Source of the DNA: Opacimonas immobilis | GTDB taxonomy: Bacteria > Pseudomonadota > Gammaproteobacteria > Enterobacterales > Alteromonadaceae | Assembly (NCBI RefSeq): GCF_048282545.1 | Contig: NZ_CP182485.1 | Span: 744,001-808,000, forward strand | Reading direction: 5' to 3' | Length of the DNA stretch: 64,000 bases | Part shown: one piece after another, positions 1-7,878 of the stretch | How positions within the stretch are numbered: the stretch's first letter is position 1 | Layout of the letters: each line of letters opens with the position of its first letter | Translations under genes and position numbers: made by a program | The notes under the pieces: model-generated | Databases searched by the model: none | Seen by the model: the letters and a program-made list of their open reading frames with translations, nothing else | What the model was told of the DNA's origin: nothing

Positions 1-918
1 GAACTCATTGATACTACCGGTGTAGTTCAGCTCATCGAGTACCTCTTGCATTTGTGCGCGAATACGAGCCACTTCTTGTAAGCCGATCTCATGAATGGCT
101 TCGGCACTCATATCTAAGGTCGTATAATAACGGACTCGGTTTTGATAATAGGCAGCACCATTTGGCCAGTCTTTTGCGGCAATACTGATTTTTGCGTTGG
201 GTTTGTATTCTTCGACCATAAAATCGTAAAACGCCTGGAATGCAGGATTGACCGAGGTCAAAATAACTTGTCTTGCTCGAGCTTGCAGCGCCTCGTTAGC
301 AATGCTTTGAAACGGTGCATAAAATGCGCTTTGGGTTGGGTCGTCTTTGATGATGGTTGCAATGCTTTGTTCAAACCCTTCAAGCACAACTTGAGGCTGT
401 GTTTTGCCTAGCGCAATACCACGACGCATATAATCAATTTGCTGTGCCATGTATAAAGGGATCTGCTCTAACACATCCAAATACTGTTCAAAATCAGAAG
501 ACTCAGTAAAACCAAACCGATAGCGCACATTCAGCAAGCTACTGTGAAAGCCATATTCAGAAGTAATTGGCATTAGGTGGGCATTGTAGATGTATTCATC
601 CACATAGTTTTGCAAACGATATAACTGGATCGCTTTACTGATTTGTTGTTGTTCGGTTAGCTCAGTATCACTGAATGCATTGACCCGTTCAATAAAGGAG
701 ATGTATTGCGCGTGACGCTCGGCTTTGTATTCGGGCGTAATGTTGGGCAGAGAAGGTACCGCTGACACGCCGCGTCCACCCGATTGCGAAGTTTGTTCGT
801 ACTGCCAGATTTCTTCTAATAACGCATCAAATGTGGTTTCTATCGAGGCGGACGTCGTGCTTTTACAGCCGCCTAGAGTCAGGGTCAAAAAGACAAAAAA
901 AATGAAAAAGATGCGCAT
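1..918 (-). CDS. DUF885 family lipoprotein (3' part beyond the window)
   Basis: The reading frame opens at an ATG at 918 on the minus strand and stays open for 306 codons to the window edge, so the C-terminal half is missing. The N-terminus is a hydrophobic signal ending in a lipobox (TLGGC), so it should be a lipidated envelope protein. The rest matches the DUF885 pattern, including a stretch ending YYTTLDMSAEAIHEIGLQEV. DUF885 proteins resemble metallopeptidases and contain an HExxH-like region further on, which cannot be checked here. It faces away from the M28 peptidase lipoprotein at 1432. A peptidase role is an inference from the family. Confidence 0.8.
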   Translation of the reverse strand, partial: MRIFFIFFVFLTLTLGGCKSTTSASIETTFDALLEEIWQYEQTSQSGGRGVSAVPSLPNITPEYKAERHAQYISFIERVNAFSDTELTEQQQISKAIQLYRLQNYVDEYIYNAHLMPITSEYGFHSSLLNVRYRFGFTESSDFEQYLDVLEQIPLYMAQQIDYMRRGIALGKTQPQVVLEGFEQSIATIIKDDPTQSAFYAPFQSIANEALQARARQVILTSVNPAFQAFYDFMVEEYKPNAKISIAAKDWPNGAAYYQNRVRYYTTLDMSAEAIHEIGLQEVARIRAQMQEVLDELNYTGSINEF

Positions 919-980
919 AAAATATTCCGTTGACTGCGTTAAGACTTCAGTCTAACAAAGAATACAAGCCCCTGCTATCC

Positions 981-1319
981 TTACTTTTTTGGGGTGTAAA
1001 TTGGGCTAGGAAAGGTCGCTACTTTATCAGAAAGCTCTGTGATTTTGGCAGTGCCGTGCTTTTTGACAGTATCGATGCGCAGGACATTATGCATCGGGAT
1101 AAAGGTCGAGGTAACGTCGGCAAATTCATCTTTGAGACGCTCATGGCTTGGATCTAAGACGAGCTCGGTATGCGTGTTCCAGACAAAATCACCCACCTCG
1201 ACAAAACCATACAAAGAATCTTGACGCAGAGTTTTTACGAACAACTCATAGCGCTGGCCGTTGCTGACAAATTGGATTTTGTATAAAGGATTGTTGTTGT
1301 CCATATTCGAACTCATCAT
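981..1319 (-). CDS. DUF1820 family protein
   Basis: Small soluble protein of about 112 residues with the DUF1820 core: a YKIQFVSNGQRYELFVK strand pair, then YGFVEVGDFVW, and a DPSHERLKDEF to IPMHNVLRID block. No function is established for the family. The frame is open up to 1379, but that extension (rich in Phe, Tyr and Cys) looks untranslated. The Met codons at 1319, 1316 and 1304 are the likely starts, and the choice among them is uncertain. It lies between two envelope lipoproteins and is transcribed toward the DUF885 gene. Confidence 0.75.
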   Translation of the reverse strand: MMSSNMDNNNPLYKIQFVSNGQRYELFVKTLRQDSLYGFVEVGDFVWNTHTELVLDPSHERLKDEFADVTSTFIPMHNVLRIDTVKKHGTAKITELSDKVATFPSPIYTPKK

Positions 1320-1431
1320 TGTGTCTTTCATTATGTAATATTGGGGAGCAGAAAAAAATTTCAAGCAAGGTTTCTGCATCTCAGTTAAGATATTTAGTGA
1401 TGTATCATTTTAAAAACAATAAGGATAGAGC

Positions 1432-3108
1432 ATGTCGAGTAGATTAGGCCGGGTCAGTACTCTCGGGCTTGTAGGGTTGTTGGCGCTCGCTGGGTGCAGT
1501 TCAACTCAAAAAGAACCTTTAGCGCAGGTACAAATTGGTAAAGCCAGCACGGACAACATTCGAGCGCACATGGCATACTTGGCTTCCGATGAATTAACGG
1601 GACGTTTTCCAGGCACGCCAGGACACGAAGCCGCGAGTGAATACATCGCGCAGGAATTTGCTCAATATGGACTCAAACCAGCTGGGACAGATGGCTTCAT
1701 GCAACGCTTGGTGCTACGCAAAGGCAAATTAGATCAAACCTCGCCACAGTTGACCATTCGCACGCCCAATGCCGAAACTGAACTGGACTATCCAAAACAA
1801 TTTATGACCAGCATCAGCATGAATGACACTGAAGTGGACCTTACTGCTGAGGCTGTTTTTGTAGGATATGGCATTGTGGCACCAGAATTCGGGATAAACG
1901 ATTTTGCGAATGTGGACGTGCAAGGCAAGATCATTGTGAGCTTATCCGGTAAACCCAAAGCCATGTTGACAGATGTCGGCGCACATCTAGCGTCGAGCTC
2001 GATGCGCCGCAAGTACGCTGAAGATGCCGGTGCCATCGGGGTGATTGTAATATCCGATCCGGAGCAAGAAGAGACGCGTCCTTATTCTCGACAACTCAAC
2101 TATATTCATTCTGAGCGTATGGACTGGCTCAATGCCGATGGCAATGCATCAAGTGCTTCGACACAGATATTAGGCGGAGCGTATCTACCCATACCAAGTG
2201 CACAAATCCTGTTTGCGAATGCGCCACAATCACTGGATTCTGTGTATGAAAAAATGGCCAATGACGAGGCAATTGATGGTTTTGCATTGAATGCGAGCGT
2301 TACGATCAAAGCGCGCTCGAGCCATGAAGATATCACTTCACCGAATGTAGTGGGTATGGTTGAAGGCAGCGATCCAATACTCAAAAATGAATATGTTTTG
2401 TATAGCGCCCACTCAGATCACTTAGGTGTCGGTAAGTCCGTTAAAAAAGACAAGATCAATAATGGTGCGCTCGATAACGCCATTGGCACGGCGGTGATGT
2501 TGGAAACCGCGCGATTGTTTGCACAACTTCCGCAAAAACCCAAACGCTCAATGTTATTTGTAGCCGTTACGGCCGAAGAAAAAGGGCTTCTGGGCTCGGA
2601 TTACTATGCGCAAAATCCAACGGTACCTCTAGAGAGTATTGTCGCAAATGTGAACTTGGATATGCCGTTGATCACGTTTAATTTTGCCGATGTGATTGCG
2701 TTTGGCGCAGAACACTCGACCATGGGGCAATACGTTGAACGCGCAACGGCCAATGCGAATATAGCGCTCACTCCTGATCCTTGGCCTCAGATGAACCTGT
2801 TTACGCGCTCGGATCACTATAGCTTTGTCAAACAAGGGATTCCGGCGATTTTCTTGATCACTGGTATTACTTCCTTTGATGCAGATGACGACGCTGAGAA
2901 CGTGTTGATGAACTTTTTGAAAACCAATTATCACACGCCACAAGATGATATGAATCAGGAGTTTCACTGGGGCGCAGCGTATAATTTTACGCAAGTGAAC
3001 TTTAATATTGGGCTTGAGGTCGCGAATGCCGATGATAGACCGCGCTGGTATCCGGATAGCTTCTTTGGACAAACCTTCGGTAAAGCATATAATCAAATTG
3101 CTCAGTAA
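1432..3108 (+). CDS. M28 family zinc metallopeptidase, lipoprotein
   Basis: A 558-residue secreted aminopeptidase-type enzyme. Residues 1-22 form a lipoprotein signal ending in LALAGC, so it is probably anchored to the outer membrane facing the periplasm. A PA-like insert occupies roughly residues 130-290, and the M28 zinc domain follows. The expected metal and catalytic residues are visible: His and Asp in SAHSDHLG, Asp in NGALDNAIG, the Glu pair in TAEEKGLLGSDYY, Asp in VNLDMP, and a late His in NYHTPQDD. The start is preceded by AAGGATAG at good spacing. Likely role is degradation of peptides entering the periplasm; the substrate is unknown. Confidence 0.88.
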   Translation: MSSRLGRVSTLGLVGLLALAGCSSTQKEPLAQVQIGKASTDNIRAHMAYLASDELTGRFPGTPGHEAASEYIAQEFAQYGLKPAGTDGFMQRLVLRKGKLDQTSPQLTIRTPNAETELDYPKQFMTSISMNDTEVDLTAEAVFVGYGIVAPEFGINDFANVDVQGKIIVSLSGKPKAMLTDVGAHLASSSMRRKYAEDAGAIGVIVISDPEQEETRPYSRQLNYIHSERMDWLNADGNASSASTQILGGAYLPIPSAQILFANAPQSLDSVYEKMANDEAIDGFALNASVTIKARSSHEDITSPNVVGMVEGSDPILKNEYVLYSAHSDHLGVGKSVKKDKINNGALDNAIGTAVMLETARLFAQLPQKPKRSMLFVAVTAEEKGLLGSDYYAQNPTVPLESIVANVNLDMPLITFNFADVIAFGAEHSTMGQYVERATANANIALTPDPWPQMNLFTRSDHYSFVKQGIPAIFLITGITSFDADDDAENVLMNFLKTNYHTPQDDMNQEFHWGAAYNFTQVNFNIGLEVANADDRPRWYPDSFFGQTFGKAYNQIAQ

Positions 3109-3124
3109 TATCTGATGCTAACAA

Positions 3125-3162
3125 AAACCCCGTCAACTGATTGCTAACGGGGTTTATTTTTT
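3125..3162. terminator. bidirectional intrinsic terminator between M28 peptidase and slmA
   Basis: A 9-bp perfect stem (AAACCCCGT at 3125-3133 paired with ACGGGGTTT at 3147-3155) with a 13-nt loop is followed on the plus strand by a T-rich run and on the minus strand by five T residues. It lies between the convergent stops of the peptidase (3108) and slmA (3182), so it can serve both. Confidence 0.85.
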
Positions 3163-3181
3163 GGCTTAGGCGCTTGTTTCG

Positions 3182-3775
3182 TTAGGCAAAGTACTGTGCT
3201 TTGAGGCTCGTCCAAATCTCAGAAAATTGCTCGGTGGGCCGACGTTTAAACTCGCTGCGAATGTAGGCGTTGATTCGGCCATCAACATAGCTGGTGAGCA
3301 AGGCGGCCAATGCGCTCTCGTCAACGCTAAACGTTTTACCATCGCGCACTTTGCGCTCGCGTAAAATTTGTTTGATTTGGGTTTCAAGGCGCTCGAAAAT
3401 TTTGGCCACTCGACTGCGCAAGCGCTCGTGTTCGCCAGTCAGCGCATCACCATGAAGGATCCGTGCAATACCTGGGTTCTTTTCGCTAAAACCCAAAAAC
3501 AAGTGCAAGACCATTTGGATGCGCACAGCAGTGTCTTTTTCATCATTGATGATTTTGTTGATACGCGAAAACAAGGTGTCTTCCACAAAATCAATCAGTC
3601 CTTCATACATCCGAGCTTTACTGGGGAAGTGGCGATACAAAGCGGCTTCGGATACGCCGACTTCGGCAGCTAGCGCAGCAGTAGTGATGCGCTTGCCGGA
3701 GTTGTTTTCAAGCATGCTGGCAAGGCATTGGAGGATGTGGGCGCGACGATTGGGCTTGCGTTTTTGCTCAGCCAT
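3182..3775 (-). CDS. slmA: nucleoid occlusion factor SlmA
   Basis: A 197-residue TetR-fold DNA-binding protein that blocks FtsZ ring assembly over the chromosome. The N-terminal helix-turn-helix is clear (ITTAALAAEVGVSEAALYRH followed by FPSKARMYEGL), and the rest follows the Escherichia coli protein closely, including NPGIARILHGDAL and the YIRSEFKRRPTE end. Length matches the family. It sits 15 bp downstream of coaBC and reads in the same direction, so it is probably cotranscribed. The dut gene usual between these two in enterobacteria and Shewanella is absent. Confidence 0.95.
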   Translation of the reverse strand: MAEQKRKPNRRAHILQCLASMLENNSGKRITTAALAAEVGVSEAALYRHFPSKARMYEGLIDFVEDTLFSRINKIINDEKDTAVRIQMVLHLFLGFSEKNPGIARILHGDALTGEHERLRSRVAKIFERLETQIKQILRERKVRDGKTFSVDESALAALLTSYVDGRINAYIRSEFKRRPTEQFSEIWTSLKAQYFA

Positions 3776-3790
3776 GGAACGATCCTTTTG

Positions 3791-5026
3791 TTAGTTAGTA
3801 CTTACGTGTCTTGAGATTATTGTAAGAAGTTGCTCGGCAATTGCAAGCTTATCTTGTTGCGGAAGTTGTATTTTCTCATCGGCACTAAAGACCGTAATGG
3901 CGTTTTGATTTTGATTAAAGCCAATATCGGTATTGGATACATCATTGGCGGCAATGAGATTGAGTTTTTTACGTTTTAGTTTGTCTTTGGCATAGTGCTC
4001 CACATCTTGAGTCTCTGCGGCAAAGCCTACGGTAAAAGGGGGATTTGGTAAATGCGCCACATCGGATAGGATATCTGAATTCTTGACCATGGTGAGCGTC
4101 ATGGTATCGCTGGATTTTTTGATTTTTTGGTCAGGTACATCCGCCACGCGATAATCCGCAACCGCTGCACAACCGATAAAAATCGTCGCTTGGTCAATCA
4201 CATCCATTACCGCTTTATGCATTTGAGCCGCGGATTGCACTTGAATTGTGGTCGCACCGAGTGGCTCCGGAAGACTGACCGGACCAGATATTAATGTCAC
4301 GTTTGCCCCGAGTTCTAACGCTTTTATCGCAAGCGCATACCCCATCTTGCCTGAACTGTGGTTAGAAATATAACGCACTGGATCAATTGCTTCTCGGGTC
4401 GGGCCTGCGGTTAACACAATGTGTTGATTGGCCAGTGGGAGGGCACTTTGTGCAGTGCTTTCAGGTTCAGCAGCCAGAGGCGTTGCAGTGTGTGCAAGTA
4501 ATTCTGCGATCTCAAGTGGTTCGAGCATACGACCATAGCCGATGTCTCCACAGGCTTGCTCACCTGCAGCTGGGCCTAATATCTGAATGCCCCGTTGTTG
4601 TAAAATAGACAAATTGGCTTGAGTTGCTGTTGCTGCCCACATGTGTTGATTCATCGCTGGCGCGATCGTAACTGGTGCAGTTGCTGCCAAAACACACGTC
4701 ATCAACAAATCATCCGCTAGACCATGGGCTAGTTTTGCCATGACATGCGCAGTAGCCGGAGCAATCAAGATCTGATCAGCCCATCGCGCAAGTTCAATAT
4801 GTCCCATCCCCGCTTCGGCTGCTGGATCGAGTAAATGCTCACTTACCGGGTTGCCACTGACAGCTTGCAAAGAAAGCGGTGAAACAAATTCTCGAGCGGA
4901 GGCGGAAAGAATAACTCTTACCTGTGCGCCTTGTGCGACGAGTTTGCGCACAAGATCAGGTGCTTTGTAGGCGGCGATGCCTCCAGTAACACCTAGCAAC
5001 ACTTTCTGGTTTTGTAAATTACTCAT
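3791..5026 (-). CDS. coaBC: bifunctional phosphopantothenoylcysteine decarboxylase / phosphopantothenate-cysteine ligase
   Basis: A 411-residue fusion enzyme catalysing two successive steps of coenzyme A synthesis. The N-terminal flavin-dependent CoaC half has the GVTGGIAAYK start, the PAMNQHMW substrate motif and the ACGDIGYGRMLEP flap with the catalytic Cys. The C-terminal CoaB half begins near residue 200 with VLTAGPTREAIDPVR and includes ISNHSSGKMGYALA and the KKSSD segment. Length and order match the family. It is divergent from radC and precedes slmA, a common arrangement. Confidence 0.96.
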   Translation of the reverse strand: MSNLQNQKVLLGVTGGIAAYKAPDLVRKLVAQGAQVRVILSASAREFVSPLSLQAVSGNPVSEHLLDPAAEAGMGHIELARWADQILIAPATAHVMAKLAHGLADDLLMTCVLAATAPVTIAPAMNQHMWAATATQANLSILQQRGIQILGPAAGEQACGDIGYGRMLEPLEIAELLAHTATPLAAEPESTAQSALPLANQHIVLTAGPTREAIDPVRYISNHSSGKMGYALAIKALELGANVTLISGPVSLPEPLGATTIQVQSAAQMHKAVMDVIDQATIFIGCAAVADYRVADVPDQKIKKSSDTMTLTMVKNSDILSDVAHLPNPPFTVGFAAETQDVEHYAKDKLKRKKLNLIAANDVSNTDIGFNQNQNAITVFSADEKIQLPQQDKLAIAEQLLTIISRHVSTN

Positions 5027-5092
5027 GATTTTGGTTCACTTACCTGTGGCGCGTCATTTTCGCAGTTCAAAAATGGCATTATCAATACTTTC

Positions 5093-5112
5093 TTGGCATT
5101 TGCCAATATAAA
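5093..5112. promoter_or_regulatory. 14-bp palindrome abutting a TATAAA box upstream of radC
   Basis: TTGGCA at 5093-5098 and TGCCAA at 5101-5106 form a perfect inverted repeat with a 2-bp centre, followed directly by TATAAA (5107-5112), 18 bp before the radC ATG. It sits in the 104-bp region shared by the divergent coaBC and radC promoters. It may be an operator overlapping the radC -10 element. No convincing -35 hexamer is seen at the matching distance. Confidence 0.4.
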
Positions 5113-5130
5113 ACTCGGAAATTCATATTA

Positions 5131-5781
5131 ATGCACAATTCAATTCAATCACAATCGGTAGCGATCGCACAGCGTAGTGATGCCGCTTTATTAGCACTGT
5201 GTTTACGACATCGTGAATCGACCCATACCGCAGAAACCATGGCTCAACAATTACTGGATCGCTTCGGCTCCCTGTACGGAGTTTTCGGTGCGACGGATAC
5301 ACAAGTGCAACAAATTAAAGGCATGGGTCCAGGACGAGTAGCCAAAATCCGTGCTATGCACGAAGTACAGCAACGCATTGTCAGCCAACCTATTTACAAC
5401 TCACCTGAGTTAAATAGCAGTGAAGCGGTCGAAGTATTTTTACAAAGTCGATTGCAATATGCTCAAAATGAGTGTTTTGCGGTGATATTTTTGGATAGTC
5501 AGCATCATTTTTTGCATTACCAACAAGTCTTTCAGGGTACCATTGACCGTTCACCGGTCTATCCACGAGTCATCGTGCAACTAGCAATGCAATACAATGC
5601 AGCGGGCGTGATTTTGGCGCATAATCATCCTTCCGGTAACGTCGAACCGAGTGAGGCGGATCTGCATATCACACAGATACTCAAGGATGCGTTAGGCTTG
5701 GTCGATGTAAAGATATTGGATCACTTTGTGATAGGTGCGGGGCAAGCCGTTTCGTTTCGTGCCCGGGGATTAATTACCTGA
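5131..5781 (+). CDS. radC: RadC family JAB1/MPN domain protein
   Basis: A 216-residue protein with the two RadC parts: an N-terminal helix-hairpin-helix region (residues 45-75, including IKGMGPGRVAKIRAM) and a C-terminal JAMM metal-binding domain with HNHPSGNVEPSEAD and an earlier Glu. The family was once linked to repair, but its true role is unsettled. Divergent from coaBC and upstream of rpmB-rpmG, as in E. coli. Length is close to the E. coli 222. Confidence 0.92.
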   Translation: MHNSIQSQSVAIAQRSDAALLALCLRHRESTHTAETMAQQLLDRFGSLYGVFGATDTQVQQIKGMGPGRVAKIRAMHEVQQRIVSQPIYNSPELNSSEAVEVFLQSRLQYAQNECFAVIFLDSQHHFLHYQQVFQGTIDRSPVYPRVIVQLAMQYNAAGVILAHNHPSGNVEPSEADLHITQILKDALGLVDVKILDHFVIGAGQAVSFRARGLIT

Positions 5782-5859
5782 GCATCAAGATATTGACAAA
5801 AAGAGATAAAAAATATCGCTTAAATATTATACATTTACAGAATTGGATTCATAAAAAGT

Positions 5860-5888
5860 TTGCAATAAACGTACAAATGCTGTATAAA
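5860..5888 (+). promoter_or_regulatory. sigma-70 type promoter of rpmB-rpmG
   Basis: TTGCAA (5860-5865) and TATAAA (5883-5888) are separated by exactly 17 bp, with a G/C-rich run just after the predicted start near 5895. It gives a leader of about 66 nt before the rpmB ATG. Confidence 0.65.
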
Positions 5889-5903
5889 ATGCGCCCTCTT
5901 ATT

Positions 5904-5931
5904 CACAACAACTGAATGAAACAGTTTTGTG
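5904..5931 (+). promoter_or_regulatory. hairpin in the rpmB-rpmG mRNA leader
   Basis: CACAA-C-AACTG (5904-5914) pairs with CAGTTTTGTG (5922-5931), giving a 10-bp stem with a single bulged C and a 7-nt loop; one more T-A pair extends it. It would lie about 10 nt from the predicted mRNA 5' end. No T-run follows, so it is not an intrinsic terminator. A role in ribosomal protein feedback is only an inference. Confidence 0.4.
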
Positions 5932-5960
5932 AGATGTTATAGTTTAGTGGAGACATTGTC

Positions 5961-6197
5961 ATGGCAAAAGTATGTCAAGTAACAGGCAAGCGCCCAGCGG
6001 TAGGTAACAACCGTTCACACGCTCGCAACGCGACTCGTCGTCGTTTTTTACCAAATTTACAAACTCACCGTTTTTGGGTTGAGTCTGAAAACCGTTTCGT
6101 TAAATTACGCCTTACTACTAAAGGTATGCGTATCATCGATAAGAAAGGCATTGATGCAGTATTAACTGATATCCGTGCACGTGGCGAAAAAGTATAA
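5961..6197 (+). CDS. rpmB: 50S ribosomal protein L28
   Basis: The 78-residue protein starts MAKVCQVTGKRP and carries the basic NNRSHARNATRRRF segment typical of L28. Length equals the E. coli protein. The start is preceded by a GTGGAG ribosome-binding site. It is the first gene of a two-gene operon with rpmG, 12 bp upstream of the rpmG start. Confidence 0.98.
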   Translation: MAKVCQVTGKRPAVGNNRSHARNATRRRFLPNLQTHRFWVESENRFVKLRLTTKGMRIIDKKGIDAVLTDIRARGEKV

Positions 6198-6209
6198 GGA
6201 ACCTAGATC

Positions 6210-6365
6210 ATGCGTGATAAAATCAAATTAGTTTCTTCTGCGGGTACAGGTTATTTCTACACCACAGACAAAAACAAGCGCAACATGCCGGGCAAAATGG
6301 AAATCAAAAAGTACGATCCCAAAGTCCGTAAGCACGTTATGTTTAAGGAAGCCAAAATCAAATAA
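6210..6365 (+). CDS. rpmG: 50S ribosomal protein L33
   Basis: A 51-codon gene: MRDKIKLVSSAGTGYFYTTD at the start, ending VMFKEAKIK. This matches the L33 family without the four-Cys zinc ribbon (the C-minus form). AAGGAACC lies 8 nt upstream of the ATG as a ribosome-binding site. It follows rpmB directly and an intrinsic terminator closes the operon. Confidence 0.97.
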   Translation: MRDKIKLVSSAGTGYFYTTDKNKRNMPGKMEIKKYDPKVRKHVMFKEAKIK

Positions 6366-6390
6366 TCCTATTTGGTGATGTCTCCAACAA

Positions 6391-6417
6391 AGCCCGACCT
6401 TGTGTGTCGGGTTTTTT
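6391..6417 (+). terminator. intrinsic terminator after rpmG
   Basis: CCCGAC (6393-6398) pairs with GTCGGG (6406-6411), with two weaker flanking pairs, and a run of six T residues follows. It lies 26 bp past the rpmG stop and before mutM, which therefore needs its own promoter. Confidence 0.85.
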
Positions 6418-6480
6418 GTGTTTGATCCATACCACAGCCTAACGCATACTAGGTGCATCATTTCACTTTAATATAGAATC

Positions 6481-7293
6481 ATGCCAGAACTCCCAGAAGT
6501 CGAAGTCTCTCGTCAGGGCGTCGCCCCTAAAATCACCGGTCAAGTTATTTCACAAGTCATCGTGCGTACCCCAAAATTGCGCTGGCCTGTCCCTGGTGAA
6601 GTCACGTTAGCACAAGATTTGTCGATCGATAGTGTGACGCGAAGAGCAAAGTATATTTTTATCAACACCCGAGCCGGTAGTATTATTATTCATCTGGGAA
6701 TGACTGGGTACTTGCGCGTATTTGATGCAAAGACTCCACTCAAAAAACACGATCATTTTGATATTGTTCTGGCAAATGGTCAGTGTTTAAGGTTGAACGA
6801 TGCGCGTAAATTTGGCGCGGTATTATGGCAAGGCATCGAGGAACCTCCCCATGTTTTATTGCAAGCGTTAGGGCCTGAGCCATTAACCGATGATTTTACA
6901 ACAGAGACTTTGTTTGACAAAAGTCGAGGCCGCAACTGCACAGTAAAGCAGTTTATAATGGATAATCACATTGTGGTCGGCGTGGGGAATATCTATGCGA
7001 ATGAAGCCTTGTTTATGTCTGGGATCCATCCTTTGCGCAAGGCTGGCAAAATCAGTAAAGCACGCTATGAACGTTTAGTGCAAAATATTAAAATTGTACT
7101 GGCCGCGGCAATCCAGCAAGGCGGTACTACGTTACAAGACTTTTCCAATGTCGATGGCAATCCGGGGTATTTTCGACTTCATCTCAATGTGTACGGTAGA
7201 GCGGGGGAGCTTTGTTTTAAATGCAAGACGCCCATCAAGTCGCAAATGGTCGGTCAGCGCAACACCTTTTATTGCAGTGTGTGTCAGCGCTGA
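6481..7293 (+). CDS. mutM: formamidopyrimidine-DNA glycosylase
   Basis: A 270-residue base-excision repair enzyme that removes 8-oxoguanine and nicks the abasic site. The N-terminus MPELPEVE supplies the catalytic Pro and Glu. The helix-two-turn-helix region is present (VGVGNIYANEALF), and the protein ends with a four-Cys zinc finger (CFKCKTPI ... YCSVCQR). Length is normal. It converges with coaD with only 21 bp between stops, a pairing seen in many gammaproteobacteria. Confidence 0.97.
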   Translation: MPELPEVEVSRQGVAPKITGQVISQVIVRTPKLRWPVPGEVTLAQDLSIDSVTRRAKYIFINTRAGSIIIHLGMTGYLRVFDAKTPLKKHDHFDIVLANGQCLRLNDARKFGAVLWQGIEEPPHVLLQALGPEPLTDDFTTETLFDKSRGRNCTVKQFIMDNHIVVGVGNIYANEALFMSGIHPLRKAGKISKARYERLVQNIKIVLAAAIQQGGTTLQDFSNVDGNPGYFRLHLNVYGRAGELCFKCKTPIKSQMVGQRNTFYCSVCQR

Positions 7294-7314
7294 GTTTTGC
7301 TGTTGGTTAAAGGG

Positions 7315-7800
7315 CTAATTGCCGTGCAGGCGCTCAACTAAGGCGTCTCTGATTAGCGGATGCACAAACTCACTCACATTACCGTTATGTAGTGCAACTT
7401 CTTTGACTAGGGTCGATGAGATAAAAGAATTTTCTTCGGCAGGGGTCAAAAAGACACTTTCCAACTGCGGATTCAAGCGACGATTCATGTTGGCTAGCTG
7501 GAATTCGTATTCAAAATCTGAGACCGCTCGCAGTCCGCGAATCAGCACAGTCGCGTTTTGTTGCTTGGCAAAGTCCGCTAGTAACCCTGTAAAGCCCATC
7601 ACTGACACATTGGGTAAGTCTGCGGTAATTTTGGTAATCAGCTCAACCCTTTCTTCTAAACTAAATAATGGCTTTTTGGAGGGGTTAGACGCAATGCCTA
7701 CAATAACATGCTCAAACATATCAGCACCACGGATGATCAAGTCGTGATGGCCGTTGGTGATAGGATCAAATGTACCTGGGTAAATAGCGCGGGTTTTCAT
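7315..7800 (-). CDS. coaD: phosphopantetheine adenylyltransferase
   Basis: A 161-residue nucleotidyltransferase that adenylates 4'-phosphopantetheine, the penultimate step of CoA synthesis. It has the YPGTFDPITNGH motif near the N-terminus (a TNGH version of HxGH) and ISSTLVKEVA for ATP binding. Length is normal. With coaBC it makes two CoA genes in the same 4-kb block. Convergent with mutM. Confidence 0.97.
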   Translation of the reverse strand: MKTRAIYPGTFDPITNGHHDLIIRGADMFEHVIVGIASNPSKKPLFSLEERVELITKITADLPNVSVMGFTGLLADFAKQQNATVLIRGLRAVSDFEYEFQLANMNRRLNPQLESVFLTPAEENSFISSTLVKEVALHNGNVSEFVHPLIRDALVERLHGN

Positions 7801-7878
7801 TAGCTAAGTCCGTGTAATGAGCAAAAATGCACGATAACAATGCGCAAGGGGATATGCAAGGAAAAAGCCTTCCACACT

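Noticed and set aside
938..956. Bulged inverted repeat GTTA-A-GACT / AGTCTAAC upstream of the DUF885 gene
   Set aside because: Only eight pairs with a 2-nt loop and no T-run; too weak for a terminator and likely chance in an AT-rich gap.
2629..3096. 155-codon open frame antisense to the M28 peptidase
   Set aside because: It lies wholly inside the conserved zinc-peptidase gene and has unusual Cys/Ile-rich composition; no family is recognised.
5793..5815. TTGACA at 5793 as the rpmB promoter
   Set aside because: No acceptable -10 hexamer at 16-18 bp; the TTGCAA-17-TATAAA pair at 5860-5888 is much better.
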